A DNA stretch of 64,000 bases from Bacteroidales bacterium (GCA_003818205.1 RPRQ01000008.1:1-64000); one strand, 5' to 3'; positions 48,252-57,783 are shown, numbered from the stretch's first letter. Made by a program: numbers and translations. The notes: generated by a model not told the origin, from the sequence alone.

Positions 48252-51200
48252 ATGCTTAACAAAATAATAAAATTCTCATTAAGTAATAAGCTGTTCATTC
48301 TGCTCGCTGCTGTTGTGTTGATGGTCGTTGGCACGTTCACTGCAGGCAAAATGGACGTTGATGTTTTTCCCGATCTCACGGCTCCAACGGTTGTAGTAAT
48401 GACCGATGCCCATGGAATGGCAGCCGAAGAGATTGAGCGATTGGTAACCTTTCCAATTGAAACGGCTGTAAACGGTGCAACCGATGTTCGTCGTGTACGT
48501 TCCGCCTCTATGCAAGGATTCTCCTTTGTTTGGGTTGAGTTTGATTGGGGTACAGATATTTTCAAAGCCCGACAGATTGTGAGCGAGAAAATGGTATCGA
48601 TTGCAACCACCATACCAAGTGGGCTTGAACCTACACTTGCACCTCAATCGAGCGTGATGGGTGAGATTCTGTTTGTAGGGCTACAATCCGATACCACCTC
48701 GATGATGGATTTAAGAACCATTGCCGAATGGAATATCAAACCAGTGATTCTTGCCACAGGTGGAGTGTCGCAGGTAACGATAATTGGAGGTGATTTTAAA
48801 CAGTATCAGATTTTGGCCGATCCTGTAAAGATGGATCATTGCAACGTATCGCTATCGGAGTTGACAGAGATTTGCCAAGGTATTAGTATGAACTCCAACG
48901 GCGGAGTGGTTAGACAGTATGGTAATGAGTACAGCGTGAGAGGGATAGCAAGAACCTACGATCTAGATCTGCTCGGAAAATCATATATCAAAACCAATGA
49001 TGGCAAACCTATTTACATCAATGATATTGCAGAGGTTAAAATAGGTGATGCTATAAAAATGGGGCATGCATCGCAGAATGCGAAACCTGCAGTTATCATC
49101 TCCATTTCAAAGCAGCCAAACATCAACACGCTAGAGGTTACTGAGAATATTGAAAGAAACTTAGCGCAGCTAAAAAAGTCGCTTCCGAAGGATGTGAAGA
49201 TGGATACCAAGATTTTCCGGCAAGCTGATTTCATCGAGACATCGGTTAGCAATGTACAAAAGGCTCTTCTTGAAGGATCTTTGTTTGTGGTGTTTATCCT
49301 CTTCATCTTTTTAGGTAGTTTTAGAACAACCATAATATCTGTTATTGCCATTCCCCTCTCGTTGCTAGGAGCAATCATTGTTCTTTACCTGCTTGGATTA
49401 AACATAAACACCATGAGTTTAGGCGGTATGGCTATTGCCATTGGTTCGTTGGTTGATGATGCAATTATAGATGTTGAAAACGTTTTCCGACGACTAAAGC
49501 AAAACCATAAAAAGTCTCAGCATGAAAGACAATCAACCTTTACGGTGGTTTTTGAAGCATCGAAGGAGATTCGTGCATCGATACTAAATGCAACATTTAT
49601 CATTATCGTTGCATTTACCCCTCTGTTCTTCTTAACAGGCATGGAAGGAAGGATGCTGAAACCTCTTGGTATTGCTTATATAGTATCGCTTTTTGTTTCA
49701 TTAATCGTTGCAATGACCCTAACTCCTCTTCTTTGCAAACTATTGTTATCAAACGATAAATACTTAGATCGAAAGCGTAAGGAGAGCTGGATAGCACGGA
49801 AGCTATCTGGCGTTTATGAAAAATCATTGGTTTGGTCGTTGAGACACAAACGGATTGTGCTAATCAGCACATTTGGCCTTTTCATAATCTCTTTATTTGC
49901 ATTCACTTCGATGGGTCGTAGCTTTTTACCTGAATTCAACGAAGGCTCCTTAACTATTTCGGCAATAAGTAAACCGGGAATCTCATTGGATGAAAGTAAT
50001 CGGTTAGGAAATCTTATCGAAAGGGAACTTCTCTCTTTACCCGAAGTGAATACCACTGCTCGAAGAACTGGTCGTGGCGAGCTCGACGAGCACTCACAAA
50101 CCACGAATAGCGCTGAGATTGACGTGAACTTCACGCTGAAAAATCGTAGTCGTGAAGAGTTTCTTGCCGACGTAAGATCAAAAATGGCTGGTGTTCCTGG
50201 TATTGCTGCTACCGTAGGGCAACCGCTTGGACATCGCATTGACCATATGATATCGGGAACTAGAGCGAGCATCGCAATAAAACTATTCGGAACCGATTTG
50301 TCGAGAATGTACAATCTGGGTAATCAGATTAAGTCAGCAATAATCGATACCAAAGGGTTAGTTGATGTAAACGTTGAGCAGCAAACCGAGATCCCCCAAA
50401 TTCAGATTAGAGCGAATAGAGAAATGCTTGCCGCTTATGGAATAACCGTTGAAGACTTTAACCAATTTGTTGATATTGCTTTAGCCGGAGAAAAGGTTGC
50501 CGATATCTATGAAGGGCAAAGAAACTTCGACCTAATTCTGCGATACAACAAGGATAATAACGAGAGCATTGAGGGTATTAAATCAGCATTAATTGACACC
50601 CGCAATGGAGGTAAGGTTCCCTTAGATCAGGTTGCAGATGTAGTTTCGGTTACAGGGCCTAATTCCATTAGCCGTGAAAACGTTCAGCGTAAATTGGTTA
50701 TCTCTGCTAACGTTGCTGAGAGGGATATGCGAAGCGTGGTGAATGATATTCAAAAGAGCATCGATACAAAAATAAAACTTCCCGAAGGTTACAGAATTGA
50801 GTATGGAGGTCAGTTCGAGAGCGAAGCAAGCGCATCGCAAACGCTTATGCTTACATCTATTCTGGCAATCTGCATCATATTCCTACTCCTTTATCAGGAA
50901 TTTAAGAATATTGCCCTTTCGGGGATTGTACTTTTAAACCTACCATTGGCCTTAATCGGTGGTGTATTCTCAATCTACTTTACCTCATCGGTGATAAGCA
51001 TACCTGCTATTATTGGTTTTATAACCTTATTTGGGATTGCCACGCGAAATGGAATACTTCTGATTACCCACTATCAGCGCATTCGATGCGAGAACCCATC
51101 GTTATACGATACCATTATCTGCGGCTCGGTGGATAGGTTAAACCCAATTCTTATGACAGCCTTAACAGCAGCCCTTGCTCTTATACCCCTTGCTATGAGC

Positions 51201-51350
51201 GGTGATGTTTCGGGAAATGAAATCCAAAGCCCAATGGCTAAGGTTATATTAGGCGGGTTACTTACATCAACCCTGCTCAATATTTACATTGTACCAATTG
51301 TTTACAGCATTTTAAATAATCGTGGAATAATTAAAACCGATAAGAAATGA
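48252..51350 (+). CDS. heavy-metal RND efflux pump, CzcA/CusA-like
   Basis: Proton-driven inner-membrane pump of 1032 residues with 12 helices and two large periplasmic loops. The HME-type N-terminus is FPDLTAPTVVVMTDAHGMAA then EEIERLVTFPIETAV. Helix 4 carries GGMAIAIGSLVDDAIIDVEN, the proton-relay acidic segment. This sequence is between the CzcA (DGAVV) and CusA (DAAIV) patterns, so Zn/Co/Cd versus Cu/Ag cannot be decided by eye. It is 25 bases after the adaptor and overlaps the outer membrane gene by four bases. Confidence 0.94.
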   Translation: MLNKIIKFSLSNKLFILLAAVVLMVVGTFTAGKMDVDVFPDLTAPTVVVMTDAHGMAAEEIERLVTFPIETAVNGATDVRRVRSASMQGFSFVWVEFDWGTDIFKARQIVSEKMVSIATTIPSGLEPTLAPQSSVMGEILFVGLQSDTTSMMDLRTIAEWNIKPVILATGGVSQVTIIGGDFKQYQILADPVKMDHCNVSLSELTEICQGISMNSNGGVVRQYGNEYSVRGIARTYDLDLLGKSYIKTNDGKPIYINDIAEVKIGDAIKMGHASQNAKPAVIISISKQPNINTLEVTENIERNLAQLKKSLPKDVKMDTKIFRQADFIETSVSNVQKALLEGSLFVVFILFIFLGSFRTTIISVIAIPLSLLGAIIVLYLLGLNINTMSLGGMAIAIGSLVDDAIIDVENVFRRLKQNHKKSQHERQSTFTVVFEASKEIRASILNATFIIIVAFTPLFFLTGMEGRMLKPLGIAYIVSLFVSLIVAMTLTPLLCKLLLSNDKYLDRKRKESWIARKLSGVYEKSLVWSLRHKRIVLISTFGLFIISLFAFTSMGRSFLPEFNEGSLTISAISKPGISLDESNRLGNLIERELLSLPEVNTTARRTGRGELDEHSQTTNSAEIDVNFTLKNRSREEFLADVRSKMAGVPGIAATVGQPLGHRIDHMISGTRASIAIKLFGTDLSRMYNLGNQIKSAIIDTKGLVDVNVEQQTEIPQIQIRANREMLAAYGITVEDFNQFVDIALAGEKVADIYEGQRNFDLILRYNKDNNESIEGIKSALIDTRNGGKVPLDQVADVVSVTGPNSISRENVQRKLVISANVAERDMRSVVNDIQKSIDTKIKLPEGYRIEYGGQFESEASASQTLMLTSILAICIIFLLLYQEFKNIALSGIVLLNLPLALIGGVFSIYFTSSVISIPAIIGFITLFGIATRNGILLITHYQRIRCENPSLYDTIICGSVDRLNPILMTALTAALALIPLAMSGDVSGNEIQSPMAKVILGGLLTSTLLNIYIVPIVYSILNNRGIIKTDKK

Positions 51351-52531
51351 AACACTCAGCTATATTATTCACCGCAATGCTGCTGTTAGGCTCTAATCTT
51401 TTCTCTCAGAATACTATTGATAAAATTTTGACAGCGATAGAAAAGAACAACACAACACTTTTGGCTTTGCAAAAACAGGTTGAAGCGCAGAAGCTGGGGA
51501 ATAAAACAGGTATATTCCCGAATAACCCCGAATTTGAGTTTAACTATCTTGTGGGTAATCCATCGGGGATTGGCAATCGAACTGATATTAGCTTAAAGCA
51601 ATCGTTCGATTTCCCGACAGTTTATGCCTATAAATCTCAAATCGCCAATGCTCGTAACGGACAAGCTGAATACGAATTCCAAAAAGAGCGTAAATCAATT
51701 CTTTTAAATGCACGTTGGGTCTGCATTGATTTAGTTTATACCAACTCTCTGAAAGTTGAACTTGAAAAACGATTAGCTAACGCACAAAGCATCGCTAATG
51801 CATACAAAACGAAACTTAACGAAGGGGAAACGAATATCTTGGAATTCAACAAGTCGCAGCTATACTTTTTAGATACTAAAAAGGAAGTGGAAAAAAACGA
51901 CATTGAACGAAACTCGTTATTATCTGAATTAGCTAGCTTTAATGGTGGAATTGCTATTGAATTTAACGACAATCTTATGCAAACAGCAGTAATCCCTAAT
52001 GATTTTGAACAATGGTATTTACAGGTAGAACAAAACAACCCATTTTTAGGCTGGCTTAAACAGGAAATTGAGATTAGCCTAAAGCAAACCAAGCTGAGCA
52101 AAGCAATGAGCTTGCCAAAGTTTTCGTTGGGTTATATGAGCGAAAGAGTTGTTGGTCAGAATTTTCAGGGTGTTTCTGCTGGCATTTCGATACCACTCTG
52201 GGAGAATAAGAATACTGTTAAGCAAGCTAAAGCGCAAACCTTAGCCTTGCAGAGCATCGAAGCGGATAATAAGATAAAGTTCTACAATCAGCTAAAGATG
52301 CAACACGCTAAAGCAATTGCCCTGCAGAAATCGGCTATCGATTATCGTTCATCAATAGAATTGTATAATAATGCAGAATTACTTAAAAAGGCATTAGATA
52401 AAGGAGAAATCGCTTTGATTGATTATATTCTTGAACTTTCGGTTTACTATAATAGTTTAACTAAAGTGCTTGAAATTGAGAAGGAATTGAATAAAACTAT
52501 TGCTGAATTAGAACAATACATCCAAAATTGA
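51347..52531 (+). CDS. TolC-type outer membrane efflux protein
   Basis: A 394-residue outer-membrane factor with a signal peptide (AILFTAMLLLGSNLFSQ) and two TolC-like halves of long coiled helices (KILTAIEKNNTTLLALQKQV; LQSIEADNKIKFYNQLKMQH) with a beta segment SVGISIPLWENK-like (GVSAGISIPLWENKNTVKQA) between them. The start overlaps the pump gene's end (ATGA), so translation is coupled. It completes the tripartite complex, giving gene order adaptor-pump-channel. Confidence 0.92.
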   Translation: MKHSAILFTAMLLLGSNLFSQNTIDKILTAIEKNNTTLLALQKQVEAQKLGNKTGIFPNNPEFEFNYLVGNPSGIGNRTDISLKQSFDFPTVYAYKSQIANARNGQAEYEFQKERKSILLNARWVCIDLVYTNSLKVELEKRLANAQSIANAYKTKLNEGETNILEFNKSQLYFLDTKKEVEKNDIERNSLLSELASFNGGIAIEFNDNLMQTAVIPNDFEQWYLQVEQNNPFLGWLKQEIEISLKQTKLSKAMSLPKFSLGYMSERVVGQNFQGVSAGISIPLWENKNTVKQAKAQTLALQSIEADNKIKFYNQLKMQHAKAIALQKSAIDYRSSIELYNNAELLKKALDKGEIALIDYILELSVYYNSLTKVLEIEKELNKTIAELEQYIQN

Positions 52532-52558
52532 GTTAATTCATAAGATAATTGATTTATC

Positions 52559-53458
52559 GTGGAACACACTCATTCACACAGTCATGATATTAATCTAGGT
52601 AATGCCTTTAAAATAGGCATTACCATTAATATCATCTTTGTAGCTGTTGAAGCGTTGTTCGGTTACTTTTCCAACTCGATGGCATTGGTAGCTGATGCTG
52701 GACATAACCTTAGCGATGTGCTTGCATTGGCATTTTCGTGGTTAGCAGTAATCCTATCGCAACGGAAACCAACCATAAAATTTACCTATGGGTTTCGCCG
52801 TTCAACTATTCTTATTGCTTTGCTCAACACAATCTTGCTTTTAACAGCTGTTGCATTTATTGTTTGGGAAACCATCCAAAGGCTAGGCAAGCCCATCGAG
52901 ATAAATTCCAAAAGCGTTATAATTGTTGCTGCCATTGGTATTTTTGTAAACGGTTTCACCGCTTGGCTTTTCCTTAAAGGCAAAAAGCACGACCTAAACA
53001 TTCGGAGTGCCTTCGTTCACTTTATTGCAGACGCATTGGTTTCGTTAGGTGTGGTAGTTGCAGGTGTTATAATGACCTTAACAGGCATTGTCTGGGTCGA
53101 TTCTTTGGTATCGTTGTCCATCATTGCGGTTATCCTTTACAGCTCATATCACCTGCTGATTGATTCTGTAAACCTTGCACTCGATGCTGTACCTGAAAAC
53201 ATAGATTTAGAGTTAATAAGAGATTTTCTAAAGGATATTCCTGAAGTCACAGGTATGCATGACCTACACATTTGGGCATTAAGCACAACCGATGCTGCGC
53301 TAACAGTACATCTTACAACGCACACACAAATCGATATAACTTTTATCACCAATATTCAACACCAATTGCGCGAAAAATTCAATATTGAACATGCTACTAT
53401 TCAGGTAGAATATGGTAATTCAATTACTGATTGTGAAACGAATTGTAATGAGATCTAA
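52559..53458 (+). CDS. CDF family cation efflux transporter (ZitB/CzcD-like)
   Basis: Inner-membrane metal/proton antiporter of 299 residues from a GTG start, six helices. The two canonical metal half-sites are intact: H49xxxD53 in ADAGHNLSD and H154xxxD158 in FVHFIADAL. The N-terminus is His-rich (EHTHSHSHD), and the C-terminal domain has the typical GMHDLHIWAL and HLTTHTQ segments. It moves Zn or similar ions from cytoplasm to periplasm, where the RND complex can expel them. Confidence 0.94.
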   Translation: MEHTHSHSHDINLGNAFKIGITINIIFVAVEALFGYFSNSMALVADAGHNLSDVLALAFSWLAVILSQRKPTIKFTYGFRRSTILIALLNTILLLTAVAFIVWETIQRLGKPIEINSKSVIIVAAIGIFVNGFTAWLFLKGKKHDLNIRSAFVHFIADALVSLGVVVAGVIMTLTGIVWVDSLVSLSIIAVILYSSYHLLIDSVNLALDAVPENIDLELIRDFLKDIPEVTGMHDLHIWALSTTDAALTVHLTTHTQIDITFITNIQHQLREKFNIEHATIQVEYGNSITDCETNCNEI

Positions 53459-53480
53459 ATTGCAATAATATATTTGAAAA

Positions 53481-54122
53481 ATGGAGCATACAAAACTTCT
53501 AAGAACCGCACTAATCCTTGCAATAATAACCGTTGTGTATAATATTGCCGAAGGAATATTTTCCGTTTACTTCGGGGCTAGCGATGAAACCCTTGCCCTG
53601 TTGGGCTTTGGGATTGATAGCTTTGTGGAGGTAATTTCAGGGATTGGAGTTCTCCATATGGTAATTCGAATGCAACATTCAAGTGCCGAAACCTACGATA
53701 AATTTGAAAGACAGGCACTAAGAATTACAGGAACTGCATTCTATTTGTTGACAGCGGGTTTGATTGTTGGCTCAGTTTTAAACATTATAAAAGGCCTTAA
53801 GCCAGAAACTACCATTGCAGGGATAATCATCTCATCAATATCGATTATTACTATGTTCTTTCTGATGAAAGCAAAGCTGAGCATTGGAAAAAAACTTAAT
53901 TCCGATGCAATAATTGCCGATGCAAACTGTACAAAGACCTGTTTTTACCTATCGTTCATTTTGCTAGGGTCGAGTTTGCTTTACCATTTCTTTGGCATTG
54001 CTTGGTTTGATATAATCGGCTCGTTGGGAATTGCATGGTTTGCCTTTACCGAGGGACGCGAAGCGTTTGAAAAATCGAAAGCCGAGAAGATGGGATGTGC
54101 CTGCGGATGCCATTCAACCTAA
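53481..54122 (+). CDS. CDF-like transporter with a Cys/carboxylate metal site
   Basis: A 213-residue, six-helix protein with CDF topology but without the cytosolic C-terminal domain. Where the neighbouring CDF has HxxxD half-sites, this one has D46xxxE50 in helix 2 (GFGIDSFVEV) and C150xxxC154 in helix 5 (ADANCTKTCF). The C-terminus ends CACGCHST, a soft-metal-type motif. This suggests a different metal (for example Cu, Cd, Hg or As-type thiophilic ions) or a changed mechanism; that is inference. It starts 22 bases after the previous gene. Confidence 0.8.
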   Translation: MEHTKLLRTALILAIITVVYNIAEGIFSVYFGASDETLALLGFGIDSFVEVISGIGVLHMVIRMQHSSAETYDKFERQALRITGTAFYLLTAGLIVGSVLNIIKGLKPETTIAGIIISSISIITMFFLMKAKLSIGKKLNSDAIIADANCTKTCFYLSFILLGSSLLYHFFGIAWFDIIGSLGIAWFAFTEGREAFEKSKAEKMGCACGCHST

Positions 54123-54200
54123 ACGCAAAGACACAACAACGCTAAGAAATAATTATCGGTGATTATCTGTTAAATCCGTGTCATTTGTGTTCCATTTTTT
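54121..54200. repeat. CGCAAAG-type and TCCGTGTCATTTGTGTTCC-type repeats
   Basis: AACGCAAAGACACAACAACGCTAAG is followed by a GTGATTATCTGTTAAATCC / GTGTCATTTGTGTTCC phrase. Both are, as I recall, common dispersed intergenic phrases in Bacteroidota. Located right after the metal cluster. Confidence 0.5.
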
Positions 54201-54231
54201 TTATATTTGAAATCATTCTAAATCAATAACT

Positions 54232-54411
54232 ATGGAAACAACTGATAAAGTACTGAATACCCTGAAGATTTCAGGTAAACCCATGAAAGCTGGGGAAATA
54301 GCCGATGCTTCTGGGGCCGATAAAAAAGATGTTGAAAAGGCAATTAAAAAACTTGTAGCAGAGAGTAAACTACACTCCCCTACACGTTGCTTTTACGATA
54401 TTAAGAAATAG
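54232..54411 (+). CDS. small winged-helix-like protein (59 aa)
   Basis: ATG-initiated ORF of 59 codons with helix-turn-helix character: KVLNTLKISGKPMKAGEIAD, then ASGADKKDVEKAIKKLVAES and a short wing KLHSPTRCFYDIKK. The pattern resembles the small winged-helix proteins with a PMKAGEIAEASG phrase found in several Bacteria. A DNA-binding role is likely, target unknown. It could regulate the adjacent metal cluster, but nothing shows this. Confidence 0.7.
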   Translation: METTDKVLNTLKISGKPMKAGEIADASGADKKDVEKAIKKLVAESKLHSPTRCFYDIKK

Positions 54412-54775
54412 TTAGTGTAGCAATTAAATAGATTCTTCTTTGTGTCCTTAATAGTATTGAAGGGCACAAGGTAATTCTTACTGCAATTTAAAGTACTTTG
54501 ATACGCATATTAAGAAATTGTTTAGGTTTTAAAATATAAAAAACATTAACCACAACTTGTACTGCTTAAAACGGGAGAGTAAAATGAGTAAAGAACAGGG
54601 TGTTGAATATTATCATTCAGGTTCGTATCATTCTCCTTTTTGAAACATTTAAAGTTTTAGTAAGATTTCACTTTGCTCCCTCTACCTACCCTGCCTACCG
54701 GCAGGAGAATTAATTTTTTTTAAAATTATACCCATAATTATCAGAAATTTATTTCAAATTAAAAAAATCAAAACA
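54412..54775. other. non-coding stretch with one GC-rich hairpin repeat
   Basis: No supported gene. The hairpin CCTGCCTACCGGCAGG (54690-54705) is a stand-alone relative of the 20-bp near-palindrome found inside MITE copies, preceded by a partial unit CCTACC. A 19-codon peptide frame at 54584 is too short to support. Confidence 0.45.
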
Positions 54776-55786
54776 ATGAATCCTAAAATGTTAATTAAAT
54801 CAATTCTGATCCTTTGTTTTATTGCTGGATGCAGTAAAGAGGAAAACAAACAAGAAATAACTAAAATAACAACTCCGAATTCAGGTATCAGCGGAATTCA
54901 AAAAGTTGATGAGTTTCCCTTCTATGTGATGTACTACAGCGACGATTATCATTTTGATGATTACCTAGAAACTGGAGCCTATCCTGTTTTTGCTCAGAAC
55001 TATAGTATTAACGAGGCTAATTCTTGGGGTTGCACCTGCTTTGCGGCAATGTGTAACAGCAATACATCTTTCTTCGGTCGAAACTTCGATTGGCACGATT
55101 GTATCCCTATGCTTCTAATTACTAACCCTGAAAATGGCTACTCATCAGTTTCGATGGTTGACCTCGAATATTTGGGTTTTACAAGAAACAATTTACCCGA
55201 TAATCCTTCAACCAATCAACGATTAAGCAGGTCACCTTACTTACCATTTGATGGGATGAACGAAAAAGGGGTTGCCATAGGCATGATGGCAATTGAAGCA
55301 GCGAATTGCAGTGTAGATCCGTCCAAGGTTACCATTGAAGAACTCGAAGTAATTCGCTTAGTATTAGATTATGCAGCTTCGGTTGACGAGGCTATACAAC
55401 TTATAGGTAAATATAACATACGGTTTACCGATCCTCCTATTCACTATATGATTGCAGATAAATCGGGAGAATCTGCAATCATTGAATTCGTTAATGGCGA
55501 AATGAAAGTAATACCAAATAATAATCCTTGGCAAGTATGCACAAACTTTATTGTTACTGGAACAAGCGCTCCAAATAATGTTAGCTGCTGGAGGTATAAT
55601 AAAGTTCACTCTGAATTAAAGGACAATCAAGGCATAATTAATCTTAATGAGGCCTTTAAACTTGTCGAGGATGTTTCACAATCAAATACAATCTGGTCAA
55701 TGGTTTATGACCTAAATAATTGTACAGTAAACGTTTCTTTATCAAGAGGGTATTCACATTGGTATCAGTATAACTTTGCACTTTGA
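54776..55786 (+). CDS. Ntn-hydrolase lipoprotein (choloylglycine hydrolase/AAT-like)
   Basis: A 336-residue lipoprotein (lipobox CFIAGCSKEE). The mature part has linear amide C-N hydrolase features: SWGCTCFAAM, FFGRNFDWHDC (the RNFDW motif of choloylglycine hydrolase and acid-ceramidase-like families), LPFDGMNEKGVAIGMMAIEA, and YMIADKSGESAIIEF. In this superfamily the nucleophile is an N-terminal Cys exposed by cleavage; which of the Cys in GCTC plays that role is unclear. Lipid anchoring puts it in the envelope. The nitrilase follows. Confidence 0.85.
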   Translation: MNPKMLIKSILILCFIAGCSKEENKQEITKITTPNSGISGIQKVDEFPFYVMYYSDDYHFDDYLETGAYPVFAQNYSINEANSWGCTCFAAMCNSNTSFFGRNFDWHDCIPMLLITNPENGYSSVSMVDLEYLGFTRNNLPDNPSTNQRLSRSPYLPFDGMNEKGVAIGMMAIEAANCSVDPSKVTIEELEVIRLVLDYAASVDEAIQLIGKYNIRFTDPPIHYMIADKSGESAIIEFVNGEMKVIPNNNPWQVCTNFIVTGTSAPNNVSCWRYNKVHSELKDNQGIINLNEAFKLVEDVSQSNTIWSMVYDLNNCTVNVSLSRGYSHWYQYNFAL

Positions 55787-55793
55787 ACATTTC

Positions 55794-55816
55794 AACCCCG
55801 AGAATTCGGGGTTTTT
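55794..55816 (+). terminator. terminator after the Ntn-hydrolase gene
   Basis: Perfect 8-bp stem AACCCCGA / TCGGGGTT with a GAAT loop and TTTTT, 8 bases after the stop. Confidence 0.9.
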
Positions 55817-55910
55817 ATTGTTAAACCATTATTTAGCTTTAAAATCAAATCAATAATTAAGTCAACTTGAATGTTTTACATCGAAATATTGCTAAACAAA
55901 ATAGAAAATC

Positions 55911-56861
55911 ATGAATCAACTAAAGGTTGCCTTAGCCCAAATATCTCCGGTATGGTTGAATAGGGAGAAAACCCTTAAGAAAATCGAATCATCAATTTCA
56001 GATGCAATAAAGCAGAATTGCGAACTTATTGTATTCGGAGAGGCATTGCTACCCGGTTATCCCTTCTGGATATCGTTAACCAATGGCGCTGAGTGGAATT
56101 CTAGAATTCAGAAAGAACTTCATGCCCATTATATTCGAAACTCAATTCAGATTGAAGCAGGAGAACTTGATTCTATATGCAAACTTGCGAAAAAAGGTAA
56201 GATTGCCATTTATCTTGGCATGATAGAGCGAGCTAAAAACCGGGGGGGACATAGCCTTTACTGCTCATTGGTTTATATCAATCAGCTGGGTGAAATAAAA
56301 TCGGTGCACCGAAAGTTGCAACCTACGTACGACGAACGTCTAACCTGGTCGCCAGGTGATGGGAATGGGCTGCAAGTACACCCATTGAAGCAATTCACAA
56401 TTGGCGGCTTAAACTGCTGGGAGAATTGGATGCCTTTGCCGAGAACAGCACTTTACGCAATGGGTGAAGATCTGCATGTAGCTGTTTGGCCAGGAGGCGA
56501 TCATAACACACAGGACATTACAAGGTTTATCGCCAAGGAATCACGCTCATTCGTAATTTCTGTTTCAGCATTAATGACCACCAAAGACTTCCCCAAGGAT
56601 ACTCCTCATCTTGATAAGATACTAGAAAAAGCGCCAAAGATATTAGAGAATGGCGGTTCGTGTATCGCCGGACCCGATGGCGAATGGATTGTAAGCCCTG
56701 TTATCAATAAAGAAGGATTAATTATAGCAACCTTAGATTTCAATAGAGTGCTCGAAGAGCGTCAGAATTTTGATGTGGTAGGACACTACTCCCGCCCCGA
56801 TGTAACTCAGCTAATCGTCAATAGGCAAAGGCAATCGATTATAGATTTGAAGAACGAATAA
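55911..56861 (+). CDS. nitrilase-type carbon-nitrogen hydrolase
   Basis: Cytoplasmic 316-residue enzyme with the full catalytic set Glu44 (FGEALLPGYPFW), Lys135 (HRKLQPTYDERL) and Cys169 (GGLNCWENWMPLPR). CWExxxPLxRxxLY is the signature of true nitrilases (branch 1, R-C#N to carboxylate) rather than amidases; the family has aliphatic and aryl-acetonitrile specificities that cannot be separated here. It follows an Ntn-type amide hydrolase, so nearby gene products may act on related nitrogenous substrates. Confidence 0.92.
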   Translation: MNQLKVALAQISPVWLNREKTLKKIESSISDAIKQNCELIVFGEALLPGYPFWISLTNGAEWNSRIQKELHAHYIRNSIQIEAGELDSICKLAKKGKIAIYLGMIERAKNRGGHSLYCSLVYINQLGEIKSVHRKLQPTYDERLTWSPGDGNGLQVHPLKQFTIGGLNCWENWMPLPRTALYAMGEDLHVAVWPGGDHNTQDITRFIAKESRSFVISVSALMTTKDFPKDTPHLDKILEKAPKILENGGSCIAGPDGEWIVSPVINKEGLIIATLDFNRVLEERQNFDVVGHYSRPDVTQLIVNRQRQSIIDLKNE

Positions 56862-56916
56862 AAGTATTTGGTAGATTTGGTATTGTTTTAATAAATTAGG
56901 GCATTAATCTGTGCAT

Positions 56917-57423
56917 ATGGAAACAATCAAAACATACGATAGATTCCCTTCTTGGATTGTAGCTACATCCAACCTGCTATCATTACTAATTTATGGTTTA
57001 GGATTTGCAATTCTACTTCTTATCAATACTCTTTTGGCTTCAATTTATCTGGCTTTTGTTCTATCACTTGAGATTAGAATAATAAGAAATCATTGTATCA
57101 ATTGCTACTACTATGGAAAAACCTGCGGTTTTGGCAAGGGAAGGATTAGCGCATTGCTATTCAAAAAGGGTGATTCATCGAGATTCTGTACAATGAAAAT
57201 CACCTGGAAAGATATGATTCCAGATATGCTCGTGGTCATTATCCCTCTTATAGTTGGAATTATACTACTGATTAAAGATTTTGACTATAAAATTCTGATT
57301 GCAATTGCCCTTCTACTGTTTTTAGCAACTATGGGAAATGGATTTGTAAGAGGTACTCTAACTTGTAAATACTGCAAACAAAGAGAAATTGGCTGTCCTG
57401 CTGATAAACTTTTTAATAAGTAA
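56917..57423 (+). CDS. Cys-rich membrane protein, unknown function
   Basis: A 168-residue protein from ATG (a GTG two codons earlier is possible). Four predicted helices (LLSLLIYGLGFAILLLINTL and a second pair around MLVVIIPLIVGIILLI) bracket two Cys clusters: HCINCYYYGKTCGFG before the second pair and CKYCKQREIGCPADK at the end. The six cysteines on one side suggest a metal or Fe-S-type site; no family recognised. Confidence 0.75.
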   Translation: METIKTYDRFPSWIVATSNLLSLLIYGLGFAILLLINTLLASIYLAFVLSLEIRIIRNHCINCYYYGKTCGFGKGRISALLFKKGDSSRFCTMKITWKDMIPDMLVVIIPLIVGIILLIKDFDYKILIAIALLLFLATMGNGFVRGTLTCKYCKQREIGCPADKLFNK

Positions 57424-57623
57424 AAAATAACATTATTTACATTTCACAACAAGGGGAAAGTGCATTTCAGGTATTTTATTATAGTAATTAATTTTAAAGC
57501 ACCAGATGGAGAAAAGATTTTCAAAAATCTGTTTAAAATTTACGACAAAAACTAAAAACGTATGGAATGTAAGACCAAATCCAAATGATTATAGGATATT
57601 GACAATTGGAGTAGTGTATATAA
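57424..57623. other. non-coding stretch
   Basis: AT-rich. A short frame ending ...IINFKAPDGE-like residues and stopping near 57560 may be an old coding remnant but is too weak to call. Confidence 0.3.
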
Positions 57624-57761
57624 TTACCAACCGCTAACAATTGCTAAACTACTGTGGCTGATAATGCTTTGATAATTCTCCCCTTTTGGGTAGTTTTTAC
57701 CACCAAATTTTCCGCTATGGATTTCATCATCAACTAATATTGGGGCATAGATTAAATAATA
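57624..57761 (-). pseudogene. C-terminal remnant of an unknown gene
   Basis: On the minus strand, 45-46 codons read YYLIYAPILVDDEIHSGKFG, then GKNYPKGENYQSIISHSSLA with IVSGW and a TAA at 57624-57626. Composition is clearly protein-like, but no start codon or upstream part exists; upstream the frame enters CGCAAAG-type repeats and stops. Probably the tail of a gene cut by repeat rearrangement. Confidence 0.5.
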
Positions 57762-57783
57762 AAGAGGGTGTCTAAAAAGACCA

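Noticed and set aside
54584-54643. 19-codon ORF after an AAACGGGAGAG site
   Set aside because: Too short, no conservation evidence visible.
57424-57560. Short plus-strand frame ending in a Lys/Phe-rich peptide
   Set aside because: About 30 codons from a GTG, no homology and no signals; too weak to call.
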